Notes: generated from the letters alone by a model not told the origin. DNA of 64,000 bases from M3007 sp965249785 (GCA_965249785.1 CBDFMU010000026.1:434001-498000); one strand, 5' to 3'. Positions 1-9,402 are shown, counted from the first letter of the stretch. A program made the numbers and translations.

Positions 1-91
1 AACCCGCTCGTTGTCCCTCTAATTTTTTCTAAACCTCCTGAACCCCTCTAAACAGCATGACCACCTTTAATATATTGACCACATTAATCCT

Positions 92-1702
92 ATGACCCGT
101 ATCAAAGCCGACCTTTTAGTCCTCGGTTCTGGCATTGCCGGACTCACTTTTGCTATTAAATCCGCCCGCCGCTTTCCCGAACGGCAAATTTTGGTATTAA
201 CTAAAACCGTGGAAGGCGAAAGCAATACCCGCTATGCCCAAGGTGGCGTGGCCGCCGTGTGGGACGAAAACAAGGATAATTTTGAAAAACATATTGCTGA
301 TACACTGGATGCTGGCGACGGCCTGTGCAAAGAGGAAATTGTACGCATCGTGGTGGAGGAAGGACCAGAACGGGTGCGCGAACTCATCGAGTGGGGCGCA
401 AGATTTGATAAGGAAAAGAATTCGGCGGAATATGATTTGGCCCGCGAAGGTGGCCACTCGGAACACAGGATTTTGCATTATAAAGACCTGACTGGTTGGG
501 AAATGCAGCGGACGTTGATTGAGGAAGCGGCACTATATCCCAATATCAAAGTACTGGAACATTATTTTGCCCTCGACCTGATTACCCAACACCATTTGGG
601 TCGGATGGTGGTACGCGTTACGCCGGATATTGAGTGTTACGGTTGCTATGCTTTGCACAAAGAGACTGGCCAGATCGACACCATTTTGGCAAGGCTAACG
701 ATACTTTGTACGGGTGGAGCGGGTCAAGTTTACAAATCCACGACTAATCCAGTGATCGCTACCGGCGACGGTGTGGCGATGGCCTACCGCGCCAAAGGTC
801 GAGTAGAGAACATGGAATTTATGCAATTCCATCCTACTTCCCTGTTCAATCCGGCAGGTGAAAACCCCTCGTTTCTCGTCTCCGAAGCCGTGCGTGGACA
901 TGGTGCCGTTCTGAAAAGTGCTGAGGGAGAGGAGTTTATGCAAAATTACGATCCCCGCCTTTCGCTCGCTCCGCGTGATATTGTGGCGCGGGCCATTGAC
1001 TCGGAAATGAAAAAGCGTGGTACAGACTGTATGTATTTGGATTGCCGTCATTTGGAAAAAGAGGATTTTCTGGCGCACTTTCCCACTATTTACGAGAAAT
1101 GTGTGAGCATTGGCATTGACCCGATGCTACAAATGATTCCCGTCGTGCCAGCCTGTCATTATATGTGTGGCGGCATTATGGTGGACGAATATGGGCGCAC
1201 CAGTATTCACCGTCTCTATGCGGCTGGTGAATGTAGTAGCACGGGCTTGCATGGTGCTAATCGCCTGGCTTCCAATTCGTTATTGGAAGCGATGGTTTTT
1301 GCGCACCGTATTTACGAAGATATTCAGGACCGACTGGATGATTTCGATTTCCAGGAAGATGTACCCGATTGGAATGCCGAAGGCACTACCGATCCGCAGG
1401 AAATGGTGCTGATTACGCAGGGATTGAAGGAATTACGGGAAATAATGTCCTATTATGTCGGGATTGTTCGCTCCAATGTGCGTCTGAAACGCGCGATGGA
1501 CCGCCTTTACCTATTGTATCAAGAGACGGAAGACCTGTACAAAACCAGCAAAATCTCGCCCCAATTAATGGAACTCCGCAATCTGATCACTATTGCGTAC
1601 CTCATTACGCGCTCGGCGGTGCATCGCCGCGAGAGCCGGGGACTACATTATACTACTGACTATCCGGGGCAATTACCGTTTGTGGAGCATTCGGTGTTGT
1701 AA
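92..1702 (+). CDS. nadB: L-aspartate oxidase
   Basis: FAD enzyme that oxidises L-aspartate to iminoaspartate, the first step of de novo NAD synthesis, in the cytoplasm. The N-terminus carries the dinucleotide-binding motif GSGIAGL (about residues 12-18), followed by the family motif RYAQGGVAAV near residue 47, HPTS with a following RGHGA stretch in the middle, and the FAD-binding C-terminal motif GLHGANRLASNSLLEA near residue 390. A helical C-terminal domain completes a 536-residue protein, the normal family length. The ATG at 92 is the first in-frame start and is preceded by a G-poor leader containing 'ttgaccacattaatcc'. nadA and nadC are not in the window, so the gene is unlinked from the rest of the pathway here. 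Confidence 0.95.
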   Translation: MTRIKADLLVLGSGIAGLTFAIKSARRFPERQILVLTKTVEGESNTRYAQGGVAAVWDENKDNFEKHIADTLDAGDGLCKEEIVRIVVEEGPERVRELIEWGARFDKEKNSAEYDLAREGGHSEHRILHYKDLTGWEMQRTLIEEAALYPNIKVLEHYFALDLITQHHLGRMVVRVTPDIECYGCYALHKETGQIDTILARLTILCTGGAGQVYKSTTNPVIATGDGVAMAYRAKGRVENMEFMQFHPTSLFNPAGENPSFLVSEAVRGHGAVLKSAEGEEFMQNYDPRLSLAPRDIVARAIDSEMKKRGTDCMYLDCRHLEKEDFLAHFPTIYEKCVSIGIDPMLQMIPVVPACHYMCGGIMVDEYGRTSIHRLYAAGECSSTGLHGANRLASNSLLEAMVFAHRIYEDIQDRLDDFDFQEDVPDWNAEGTTDPQEMVLITQGLKELREIMSYYVGIVRSNVRLKRAMDRLYLLYQETEDLYKTSKISPQLMELRNLITIAYLITRSAVHRRESRGLHYTTDYPGQLPFVEHSVL

Positions 1703-1704
1703 AA

Positions 1705-1850
1705 TTGTTGAGAAAGTTGAGAATGTTGAGGTTGTTGAGAAAAGCGATAAACCCGGATCTCCACTTTTTTCTCAACCTGCGTAGCAGTCTCAGCACCCTC
1801 AACAGTCTCAACAATTTCAATATTCTCAACCCCTCAACATTTCTCAACAT
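1705..1850. repeat. GTTGAG/CTCAAC word repeats forming an inverted repeat before tgt
   Basis: About 35 bases of repeated 'gttgaga' words (1705-1741) face about 80 bases of repeated 'ctcaaca' words (1769-1850). The two halves are nearly complementary (for example 1716-1741 with 1822-1848, with small offsets) and could form a long imperfect hairpin. The right half ends three bases before the tgt start codon. Similar segments precede bshB1, the histidine kinase, the DUF2911 gene, the RsmI-like gene and folA. Confidence 0.75.
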
Positions 1851-1853
1851 CCT

Positions 1854-2984
1854 TTGACCTTCTCTCTTCAACATACCGACCCCCAAAGCCGCGCCCGCGC
1901 TGGCCTCATCACTACCGATCACGGGCCGATTGAAACGCCGATTTTCATGCCCGTTGGTACGGCGGCTACGGTAAAAGCCGTGCATCAGCATGAATTGGCC
2001 AATGATATTCATGCGCAGATTTGTCTGGGGAATACCTACCATTTATATCTCCGTCCCGGTTTGGAAGTGCTGCAAAAAGCGGGCGGATTACATTGTTTCA
2101 ACGGCTGGAAAGGCCCGATTTTAACTGACAGCGGTGGTTTTCAAGTGTATTCCCTAGCGCACCGTCGTAAGATTAAGGAAGAAGGCGTCACATTCCAGAG
2201 CCATATTGACGGTTCCAAACACCATTTTACGCCCGAAGGTGTGATGGACATTCAGCGCGTTATTGGCGCGGACATCATCATGGCTTTTGATGAGTGTACG
2301 CCATATCCCTGTGAGTATGATTACGCGAAAGACTCGATGGGCCTTACGCATCGTTGGTTGGCGCGTTGTGTGGAGCGATTTGATAATACGAAGCCGCTGT
2401 ATGGTTATTCGCAGACGCTGTTTCCGATTGTGCAGGGCAGCACTTATCCGGAATTGCGCAAAATTTCAGCGGAAACCATTGCTTCTTTTGGCCGCGAGGG
2501 CAACGCAATTGGTGGTCTGTCGGTAGGTGAACCAATGGAAGATATGTATGCCATGACGGAGTTGGTGACAGATATTTTGCCTGCTGATAAACCGCGTTAT
2601 TTGATGGGGGTCGGTACGCCAGAAAATATTCTGGAATGTATCGCGCTCGGGATTGATATGTTCGATTGCGTGATGCCGACCCGGAATGCCCGCCACGGGA
2701 TGCTGTATACCGCTGAGGGTATTATCAATATTCGTAACCAAAAATGGCGCGAAGATTTTTCGCCGATTGACCCAAATTGCCCGGCTCCAACCAGCCAAAT
2801 ACACTCGCGGGCGTATTTGCGGCATTTATTTGTGAATAACGAAATACTGGGTATGCAATTGGCGACCCTCCAAAATCTGGCTTTTTATCTGTGGCTGGTA
2901 GGCGAGGCCCGGCAGCAGATTGTGGCAGGGACGTTTAGAGAGTGGAAGGAGGTGATGGTGAAAAAGGTTAAGAAGCGGCTGTAA
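1854..2984 (+). CDS. tgt: Queuine tRNA-ribosyltransferase
   Basis: Exchanges guanine-34 of GUN-anticodon tRNAs for the queuosine precursor base. The TIM-barrel hallmarks are present: GNTYHLYLRPG (about residue 62), TDSGGFQV (about residue 93) with the substrate-contacting Asp, FPIVQG, GGLSVGEP, and FDCVMPTRNARHG with the nucleophilic Asp. The start is TTG at 1854; the protein then begins exactly where family members begin. The usual C-terminal zinc site (CxCxxC plus a distal His) is mostly absent: the region reads DPNCPAPTS and the later His position is Gln, so one of four ligands remains. I believe related Bacteroidota enzymes also lack it, so activity is not ruled out. The 3' end is followed after 12 bases by the end of a convergent fragment. 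Confidence 0.93.
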   Translation: MTFSLQHTDPQSRARAGLITTDHGPIETPIFMPVGTAATVKAVHQHELANDIHAQICLGNTYHLYLRPGLEVLQKAGGLHCFNGWKGPILTDSGGFQVYSLAHRRKIKEEGVTFQSHIDGSKHHFTPEGVMDIQRVIGADIIMAFDECTPYPCEYDYAKDSMGLTHRWLARCVERFDNTKPLYGYSQTLFPIVQGSTYPELRKISAETIASFGREGNAIGGLSVGEPMEDMYAMTELVTDILPADKPRYLMGVGTPENILECIALGIDMFDCVMPTRNARHGMLYTAEGIINIRNQKWREDFSPIDPNCPAPTSQIHSRAYLRHLFVNNEILGMQLATLQNLAFYLWLVGEARQQIVAGTFREWKEVMVKKVKKRL

Positions 2985-2996
2985 ATTGACCGACGC

Positions 2997-3230
2997 TTAC
3001 TTCTGCTTACCTTCCAACTCTGCTCTGATTTGCTGCACAAACTCCATATTGGTAGCAGCCAGACTAGCAATTTTAGCATCGTCAAAATCGGTGGCCTGAA
3101 TGAGATTAATCACGAATTGTCGTTGTTTTTCCAGTTCACCTTTTTGCTCACCTTTGATAAACCACGGATCATCTTCCATAGAGACGTAACGAGATATTTT
3201 TTCCATAAGACTTTCAATTAGAGGTTGCAA
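2997..3230 (-). pseudogene. C-terminal remnant of a PD-(D/E)XK nuclease-family transposase
   Basis: A 77-residue reading frame, highly charged and helical, with the segment FIKGEQKGELEKQRQFV near its middle and a C-terminus FVQQIRAELEGK. This pattern is typical of the tail of Rpn-like recombination-promoting nucleases/putative transposases in Bacteroidota. The catalytic nuclease core expected upstream is missing: the bases beyond 3230 on this strand do not continue it. It is probably a fragment left after deletion; a free-standing small protein cannot be excluded. No terminal repeats are visible. Confidence 0.5.
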
Positions 3231-3269
3231 ATTTTGGCAAAAAAATGGTATATTTAGACATAGCCAGTA

Positions 3270-4352
3270 TTACTCCGCCTTCCAAGTAGCCCCATACTTT
3301 TCCACCAAAATATTATCATAATAATCCGCCTTTTCAAATAACAATCGCAACAGCGACATACCCGTCTCGTCATTCAAATAACGGTCATAAATGAGCAGCG
3401 ACAGCACGATATCCTGCCCATTCAGGCTGAGCGTAAGAGCCTCGTTGGTGTAATTTTCGCGCAGCAAAAACTCATACAACGGTTTGATATTTTCCTTTGG
3501 CAGTTGGCACAAAACCGCATCCGCAGAAAGCAAACCGCTCTTGTCGTGGTAAGTAATCCCGATTTTGGCACTGCCCTGCCGCACTTCCCAGGCATTCGGG
3601 CCAGAACGACTGAGCGCAATATCGTGGCCCAGTTGTACCACCAGCCGTTCAATGGTTTTCGCAATGCCAACGGGCGTGTATTCGTCTATTCCGGCGGGCA
3701 GTTCCACGCGATTTCCACAAAATTGGCAGAAACCCTTGTCCACGGTTTTTTCGGTAACGATATTCAGGCAAGCACTGCAACGGCAGGCATTTTCGGAACC
3801 CGTATTTTGGTAGCCATCCAGCGATTCTTGCAGGAAATGGACGGGCAGCGAAAAGCCAATATTGTTGCTATTTTGGATGATCATGGTGTTAATACCCACC
3901 ACTTCGCCCTCGCGATTGACCACCGGGCCGCCGCTGTTGCCGGGATTTAGCGGCGCATCTATTTGCAGATACGGCACGCCATTCATCACCTCGCGGGCGT
4001 TGGAAACAATGCCGCTGCTCACGCTAAATTTCAGTCCAAACGGATGCCCAATTACGGTCACCGGATCGCCTTCGCGCAAGGCCCGGCCAGTACCCAGCCG
4101 TACTTCCGGCAATTCGTTGGCACCGCGTGGCCCTTCCAGAAAAGCCAGATCATATTTTGGGTCGGAATAATGAACGCGCGATACCTGTTTGCCAAACATC
4201 GCACCTTCAATCACAACCGCCCGATGACCTTCCACGACATGGTGGTTGGTCACGATCAAATTGCGGTCGCGCAGGTAAAAACCAGTGCCAGTGCTGTTGG
4301 GCGTGGCGATCTGGACAATAATATTGCGGTAGGTTTCAACGAAATCGGTCAT
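3270..4352 (-). CDS. Cytosolic trypsin-like serine protease with zinc ribbon and YbjN-like C-terminus
   Basis: 360 residues without a signal peptide, so probably cytoplasmic. Residues 10-180 form a trypsin/HtrA-type protease domain with the full triad visible: His38 in TNHHVV, Asp68 in YDLAFL, Ser140 in GNSGGP. A short zinc ribbon follows (about residues 190-220: CRCSAC then CQFC). The last 130 residues look like a YbjN/type-III-chaperone-like alpha/beta domain (inference from pattern: a short helix, antiparallel strands, then a long helix). There is no PDZ domain, which separates it from DegP/HtrA. The start codon at 4352 overlaps the stop of the upstream unknown gene (4349) by four bases, indicating translational coupling. 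The function is unknown; a regulated intracellular protease whose activity is controlled by the partner is a reasonable hypothesis. Confidence 0.8.
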   Translation of the reverse strand: MTDFVETYRNIIVQIATPNSTGTGFYLRDRNLIVTNHHVVEGHRAVVIEGAMFGKQVSRVHYSDPKYDLAFLEGPRGANELPEVRLGTGRALREGDPVTVIGHPFGLKFSVSSGIVSNAREVMNGVPYLQIDAPLNPGNSGGPVVNREGEVVGINTMIIQNSNNIGFSLPVHFLQESLDGYQNTGSENACRCSACLNIVTEKTVDKGFCQFCGNRVELPAGIDEYTPVGIAKTIERLVVQLGHDIALSRSGPNAWEVRQGSAKIGITYHDKSGLLSADAVLCQLPKENIKPLYEFLLRENYTNEALTLSLNGQDIVLSLLIYDRYLNDETGMSLLRLLFEKADYYDNILVEKYGATWKAE

Positions 4353-5677
4353 CCGGCGGTGGTTAGGTCTAAATCCTTGATCATCAATAAATAAGACTTG
4401 GCAAACAAGGTCGTGGAAGCGAAATCCACTCGGTTCATGTCTGGCCGGAGACGCGGAAACTGCGATTTATTGCGGTCAATAATATTTTTAATTTCTTTCA
4501 AAATCTCGTTTTTAAGTAGTCGTCCCTGACCATCAGTAAAGATTTTTTGAAAGCCTAAATCCTTGAAAAATTGCGGCTCGGTGACCTGAAAAAACAGGTG
4601 CAACAACTCGCGGTCGGGCTTGGGCGGCGCATAGTGAAACAACACAAATCCGGCAATATACTGCGGCACAGCAAAGGCCAACTCATCATAATTCTGTTGC
4701 ATCGGCCAATCCATATTTGGCATTTCGCCGTTTATTACGTTGGCAATAGAGTCGTGGTTGACTGCCGGATTGATGCCAAAAGTGCTACGCGTCCGATACA
4801 TTTCCCGGAAAAAATCTTCCTGCGGACGGTCCAGCAATTTCTGGAACTCCTTCCGAATAGCCACAACTTTCATCTGCGGCGTCCGCTCGGTTTTATGGAA
4901 ATAAATGGTGTGTATTTTCTCCATCGTGTCCATCATAAAACCCTCCGGTTTCACGAGGTAATCTAGGCGAAAAGCCAGTGCCAATAATAGGTAGGCGTAA
5001 GTACCGGGGTACTGATTTGGGTCAGGTTTGGCCTGATCCAGCAGAGCGAATGTGCGTTCTATTTCGCAACGAATGTATTGATATTTGACCTCCTTTTCGG
5101 CCACGGGAACCTCCCCAAAACCGCCCGTTTCGACCGGACGCAGGTTCCGAAATTCGTCGAGTAATAAGTCATCCTGCTTATCGGCGTGAATGGCCAGTTC
5201 GCGCAGGGCATGGAGGAGTTTGAGCGGCGAACCATCGGAGGTATAAGTATCAAACCGGATGGCCAGGCTATTTTCCGGGCTGAGAGCGAAGCGGCTGAAT
5301 TTGAGATTGAAGTTGTACTCCATCAACCGGCGCAAGAAACCCACGTTGAGATCGTCGGCCTGCACCAGTTTGCTTTCGGCCCGCACTTTTTCGGCGTCGG
5401 CCACGCCAGTGATGCGCTGCGATCCCTGCCAGAATTCGAAGTGTAATTTATCCGCCTCGTCGCGCCACGTAACGTTGTTGCCCGCGTCATTTTTCAAATA
5501 TTCCAAAAATGTACGATAGGCTTTGAGCGGGTCGCCCTGTTCAAATTGTTCGATGGAGCGATCAAAAAAAGCCTGCTGCTCCGCTGATTTATAGGCATCG
5601 GAATAACGGCCAAACGGGATGTCGGGCGACGAAGGGCCAGAATTATTGTTGCCAAAAAGGCGGTCGAAGAAGTTCAT
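4349..5677 (-). CDS. Unknown protein, coupled to the cytosolic protease
   Basis: 442 residues with no signal peptide or membrane segment. The N-terminus (FFDRLFGNNNSGPSSPD) is a short helix followed by a flexible linker. Residues about 60-160 contain charged helices and a stretch around LVQADDLNVGFLRRLMEYN then LAIRFD that resembles the YbjN/type-III-chaperone-like fold also suspected in the downstream protease. The C-terminal half is mainly helical. I do not recognise a named family. It is the first gene of a two-gene operon (four-base ATGA-type overlap with the protease) and is divergent from the GSCFA gene, 75 bases away. The shared fold suggests that the two proteins might bind each other; this is inference. 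Confidence 0.75.
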   Translation of the reverse strand: MNFFDRLFGNNNSGPSSPDIPFGRYSDAYKSAEQQAFFDRSIEQFEQGDPLKAYRTFLEYLKNDAGNNVTWRDEADKLHFEFWQGSQRITGVADAEKVRAESKLVQADDLNVGFLRRLMEYNFNLKFSRFALSPENSLAIRFDTYTSDGSPLKLLHALRELAIHADKQDDLLLDEFRNLRPVETGGFGEVPVAEKEVKYQYIRCEIERTFALLDQAKPDPNQYPGTYAYLLLALAFRLDYLVKPEGFMMDTMEKIHTIYFHKTERTPQMKVVAIRKEFQKLLDRPQEDFFREMYRTRSTFGINPAVNHDSIANVINGEMPNMDWPMQQNYDELAFAVPQYIAGFVLFHYAPPKPDRELLHLFFQVTEPQFFKDLGFQKIFTDGQGRLLKNEILKEIKNIIDRNKSQFPRLRPDMNRVDFASTTLFAKSYLLMIKDLDLTTAG

Positions 5678-5752
5678 GTGGGCAAGTGCTGGGATGCGGG
5701 GCGGAAATCAGCGGTAAAAGTAGCAAGTTTGCGGGGAAATACAGAACCAGTC

Positions 5753-6739
5753 ATGCCTACCTTTCGTACAGAATTCCCGGTCAACCGGGCGGCGTTTTCC
5801 ATCGACCATCAGCATCAAACGATGTTGGTCGGTTCGTGCTTTACTGAAAATATCGGTAATCGGTTGGCGGCGGCCAAATTTCCGGTGACGACCAATCCGT
5901 TCGGCATTGTTTACAACCCTGTTTCCATCGCGCGCAGTTTGGAGCGGCTATGGGCGGGCGACCAGCCTTTTTTGGAAGAAGAATTATTGGAAAATCAAGG
6001 GCTTTGGCATAGTTGGGAACACCACAGCCACTTTTCACACCCTGACCGTTCGGCCATGTTGAACGGTTTAAATGCCGCTTATTTAGCCTCTGCTCAAACC
6101 CTGCGACGTACCAATCGGCTATTAATTACGCTCGGCACGGCGGATGTTTTTTCACTAAAAACTACTGGCCAAATCGTAGCGAACAACCACAAAATACCCG
6201 CCGCATTATTTCAGCAGCGTCGCTTGGAAGTAGACGAGATTGTGCAAGACATGACCATCATTTTACAAAAAATAGCGGCGGAACAGGCGGACTTTCAAGT
6301 TATATTGACGGTAAGTCCGGTGCGACATTTGCGCGCCGGATTGGTAGAAAACCAGCGTAGCAAAGCCACTTTGGTGCTGGCCTGCGCAAAAATTTGTGAA
6401 CAATTATCCTTCGCCACCTATTTTCCTGCCTACGAATTGCTGTTGGACGACCTGCGCGATTATCGTTTTTACGCCGCCGACATGGTGCATCCCAGCGAAG
6501 TAGCGGGGGATTACATTTGGCAACATTTTACCAACGCGTTTTTTGCGCCAACTACCCAACAACTTATAAACCGAATTGAAAAGGTGCGTTTGGCCGCCAA
6601 ACATCGGCCTTTTCATCCCAATATTGACCAGCATCGTGCTTTTGCGGAAACACAATTGGTCACTATTGGGGAGTTAATTGCGGCTTATCCAACGCTGGAT
6701 TTTACCGAAGAAATTGCGCATTTCCGGCATTTCGGCTGA
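5753..6739 (+). CDS. GSCFA domain-containing protein
   Basis: About 328 residues. The diagnostic motif GSCFTENIG lies near the N-terminus (about residue 26), followed by PFGIVYNP, both typical of the GSCFA family of Bacteroidota and Proteobacteria. The family has an SGNH-hydrolase-like fold; its reaction is not established. Later conserved positions include a TLGTADVF segment and a C-terminal 'DMVHPSE' with the His expected in SGNH-type enzymes. An earlier in-frame ATG exists at 5678, but the family begins at the residues encoded from 5753 (TFRTEFPV), and the 25 extra residues have no homology-like pattern. It is divergent from the protease module and stands upstream of the M3 peptidase. Confidence 0.88.
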   Translation: MPTFRTEFPVNRAAFSIDHQHQTMLVGSCFTENIGNRLAAAKFPVTTNPFGIVYNPVSIARSLERLWAGDQPFLEEELLENQGLWHSWEHHSHFSHPDRSAMLNGLNAAYLASAQTLRRTNRLLITLGTADVFSLKTTGQIVANNHKIPAALFQQRRLEVDEIVQDMTIILQKIAAEQADFQVILTVSPVRHLRAGLVENQRSKATLVLACAKICEQLSFATYFPAYELLLDDLRDYRFYAADMVHPSEVAGDYIWQHFTNAFFAPTTQQLINRIEKVRLAAKHRPFHPNIDQHRAFAETQLVTIGELIAAYPTLDFTEEIAHFRHFG

Positions 6740-6806
6740 TTTCTGGACGATTTTAAAAACTTTTCGTTGCCAAGCAATAGATTAGCATCCTGTTTTTCGT
6801 TTACGG

Positions 6807-6834
6807 TTGCGCAAGAGAATTACCCCTACTTTTG
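6807..6834 (+). promoter_or_regulatory. Bacteroidota-type promoter of the M3 peptidase gene
   Basis: A perfect -7 element TACTTTTG (TAnnTTTG) at 6827-6834 preceded by TTG at 6807-6809 with a 17-base spacer. The start codon chosen for the peptidase (6866) lies about 32 bases downstream, which supports that start over the longer in-frame reading. Confidence 0.7.
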
Positions 6835-6865
6835 CGCCGCTTTACCTAATCTAACGACCGCCTGT

Positions 6866-8560
6866 ATGACTTTTGATCAATTTCCTTACGCCCGACCAGA
6901 TATGACGGCTGTGACGGCTAATTTTGAAAAATACCTGACCGCTTTTCAGGAGGCTCCTACGCCCGCCGAACAGGTGGTGAGTCTGACCAATTTGAACGCC
7001 GTCCGCGAGGAGTTTGGCACAATGTATAATCTGTGCTACGTGCGCCACACGTCCAATACTGCCGATCCTTTTTACGAGGCGGAAAACCAGTATTTTGATG
7101 AAAACCTGCCCAGTTACGAAGCGTTGGCCAATCGCTTTTCGCAGGCTTTGCTCAATTCTCCGTTCCGGAAGGTGCTGGAAAAAAACTTTGGTCAGCAACT
7201 TTTTACCCTCGCCGAATTGAATCTCAAAACCTTCCAGCCGTCTATCTTGGAAGATTTGCAGGAGGAAAATGCGCTGACGACGGAGTACACAAAATTGAAA
7301 GCGCAGGCCAAAATCGAGTTTGACGGTGAGACGTATAATTTGAGCAGCATCACGCCAATCGAACTTTCCGATGATCGTTACGTGCGCCGCCGGGCCAGTG
7401 AAGCGAAGTGGCAGTTTTATGCCGATCATTCGACAGAAATGGAGGACATTTTTGACCGAATGGTGAAGGTGCGTCATCGCATTGCGCAACGGCTTGGCTA
7501 TCGCAATTTCGTGGAAGTAGGTTATGCCCGAATGCGCCGCTCGGATTATACGCCCGAAATGGTAGCCAATTTCCGCAAGCAAGTCCGCGAAATTATTGTG
7601 CCGATTGCTTCCGAACTCTATGAGCGTCAACGTCGTAGGTTGGGTTTGGAAAAAATAAAATACTACGATGAGGAGTATAAATTCCCGACTGGAAACCCTC
7701 GTCCCATTGGCACGCCCGAAGAAATTGTGGCCAATGCCTCGCGTATGTACCACGAACTCAGTCAGGATACCGACAAGTTTTTCAGTTTCATGCAGTCTTC
7801 CAAATTGATGGATTTGGTGAACCGCGATGGCAAGGCGACGGGTGGTTATTGCACTTATATGAGTCAATTTGCGGCACCGTTTATTTTTTCCAATTTCAAT
7901 GGTACGAGCGGCGATATTGATGTGTTGACACATGAGGCAGGCCACGCTTTTCAGGTGTGGTCGAGCGCGCATTTTCCGTTTGAGGAATATCATTGGCCGA
8001 CCAGCGATGCCGCTGAAATCCACTCCATGAGTATGGAATTCTTTACCTGGCCGTGGATGCACCTGTTTTTCGGGCCGGATACCGACAAGTACCATTTCAT
8101 GCATTTGGGTAATTCGATCAATTTCCTGCCTTACGGCGTGGCGGTGGATGAATTCCAGCATATTATTTACGAAAATCCAGACATGACGCCAGCCGAGCGG
8201 AACAACGCCTGGCGCGAACTGGAAAAAATCTATCTGCCGCACCGCGATTGGGACGGCATTCCGCACCTCGAAGCGGGCCGCATGTGGCAACGCCAGAGTC
8301 ACATTTTCAATTCGCCATTTTACTATATTGACTACACGCTGGCGCAAATTTGTGCTTTCCAGTTTTGGATGAAAGACCGGAAAAATCATACCGAAGCCTG
8401 GCAAGATTACGTTCGCTTGTGCAAAGCCGGAGGCAGCCGCTCTTTTTTGGGTTTGGTGGAATTAGCCAATTTGCGCTCACCGTTTGAAGATGGTTGCGTG
8501 GAAAGCGTGGTGGGAGAGATCCGGCACTTTCTGGATGGGGTGGATGACTCGAAATTTTAG
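6866..8560 (+). CDS. M3 family oligoendopeptidase (PepF-like)
   Basis: About 564 residues, the usual size of M3 oligoendopeptidases. The zinc motif HEAGH lies at residues 356-360 with the third ligand Glu in the following 'DAAEIHSMSMEFFTW' stretch; the C-terminal GRMWQRQ and 'FYYIDYTLAQ' motifs carry the His/Tyr residues that bind substrate in this family. There is no signal peptide, so it should act on short peptides in the cytoplasm. The ATG at 6866 is chosen because family members start with a short helix leading into the N-terminal helical domain and because a good promoter lies between this ATG and the earlier one. The DUF4159 gene follows after 30 bases. Confidence 0.93.
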   Translation: MTFDQFPYARPDMTAVTANFEKYLTAFQEAPTPAEQVVSLTNLNAVREEFGTMYNLCYVRHTSNTADPFYEAENQYFDENLPSYEALANRFSQALLNSPFRKVLEKNFGQQLFTLAELNLKTFQPSILEDLQEENALTTEYTKLKAQAKIEFDGETYNLSSITPIELSDDRYVRRRASEAKWQFYADHSTEMEDIFDRMVKVRHRIAQRLGYRNFVEVGYARMRRSDYTPEMVANFRKQVREIIVPIASELYERQRRRLGLEKIKYYDEEYKFPTGNPRPIGTPEEIVANASRMYHELSQDTDKFFSFMQSSKLMDLVNRDGKATGGYCTYMSQFAAPFIFSNFNGTSGDIDVLTHEAGHAFQVWSSAHFPFEEYHWPTSDAAEIHSMSMEFFTWPWMHLFFGPDTDKYHFMHLGNSINFLPYGVAVDEFQHIIYENPDMTPAERNNAWRELEKIYLPHRDWDGIPHLEAGRMWQRQSHIFNSPFYYIDYTLAQICAFQFWMKDRKNHTEAWQDYVRLCKAGGSRSFLGLVELANLRSPFEDGCVESVVGEIRHFLDGVDDSKF

Positions 8561-8590
8561 TAAAAACTGTTTAAAACTGATTCTATTTCA

Positions 8591-9271
8591 ATGCGATACA
8601 TATCTGTTTGCCTCGTTCTATTTCTTGCCGCAGCACTAAGTTCATCATTTATCGCTCATCATTCCTCGTTAAAACCGCCCACTGTCAAATTTGGCCTTCT
8701 AAAATACAGCGGCGGCGGCGATTGGTACAACGATGTGAACTCGCTGCACAATCTCGCGAAGTTTTGCAACGATAATCTACATACCAACTTCGATCTGGAG
8801 TATGGCACCGTCGAGCCGGGCAGTGCCGACCTATTCAGCTACCCATTTGTGTATGCTACGGGACACGGCAATATGTTGTTCAGTGACTTGGAAGCCCGAA
8901 ATCTGCGCGCTTATTTGGAAGGCGGCGGCTTTTTATTTTTAAATGATGATTATGGTCTCGATCCTTTTGTGCGGCCCGTTATGAAAAAGGTATTCCCGGA
9001 ACTGGATTTCGTGGAATTACCTTTCAGCCACCCGATCTATCACCAGAAATACGAGTATAAAAATGGACTGCCAAAGATTCACGAACACGATGGAAAGGCC
9101 CCGCAAGGTTTTGGACTGATCTATCAAGGTCGCCTGGTATGCTTTTACGACTATGAAACCGACCTCGGCGACGGCTGGGACGATGTGCATAACGACCCGG
9201 AAGAAACCCGTACCAAGGCTTTACAGATGGGAGCAAATATTGTGCAATACGTGTTTGGACAGGGATTGTAG
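8591..9271 (+). CDS. DUF4159 domain-containing exported protein
   Basis: 226 residues beginning with a hydrophobic signal segment (about residues 3-22). The mature part matches the DUF4159 pattern: LLKYSGGGDWYND near residue 37, 'YATGHGNMLF' and 'GGGFLFLNDD', and a C-terminal GANIVQYVFG. The family has a GATase1-like/ThuA-like fold; the molecular role is unknown. In other Bacteroidota DUF4159 genes often sit near MoxR/VWA (BatA) clusters, but here the neighbours are the M3 peptidase (30 bases upstream) and purD. Confidence 0.85.
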   Translation: MRYISVCLVLFLAAALSSSFIAHHSSLKPPTVKFGLLKYSGGGDWYNDVNSLHNLAKFCNDNLHTNFDLEYGTVEPGSADLFSYPFVYATGHGNMLFSDLEARNLRAYLEGGGFLFLNDDYGLDPFVRPVMKKVFPELDFVELPFSHPIYHQKYEYKNGLPKIHEHDGKAPQGFGLIYQGRLVCFYDYETDLGDGWDDVHNDPEETRTKALQMGANIVQYVFGQGL

Positions 9272-9402
9272 ACATGTAATTGCCGGCTTAGCCCTCCCGT
9301 TTTTTGAAAGAGGAAGTACATCGAACAGAAGCAAGGATTCATGCTTTTTTCTTCGTTTCTTGCCATTTTGTTTCTTGCCTTTTGCTCTTTGTCCTTTTTA
9401 AA

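Noticed and set aside
1653..2042. Leu/Arg-rich frame on the minus strand over the nadB-tgt spacer
   Set aside because: The LRLLRLLRRLR pattern is simply the translation of the CTCAAC-word repeat.
6851..8404. Long open frame of 517 codons antisense to the M3 peptidase gene
   Set aside because: It is a shadow of codon bias in the real gene: no family motifs, and the plus strand has the zinc motif HEAGH and full-length homology pattern.
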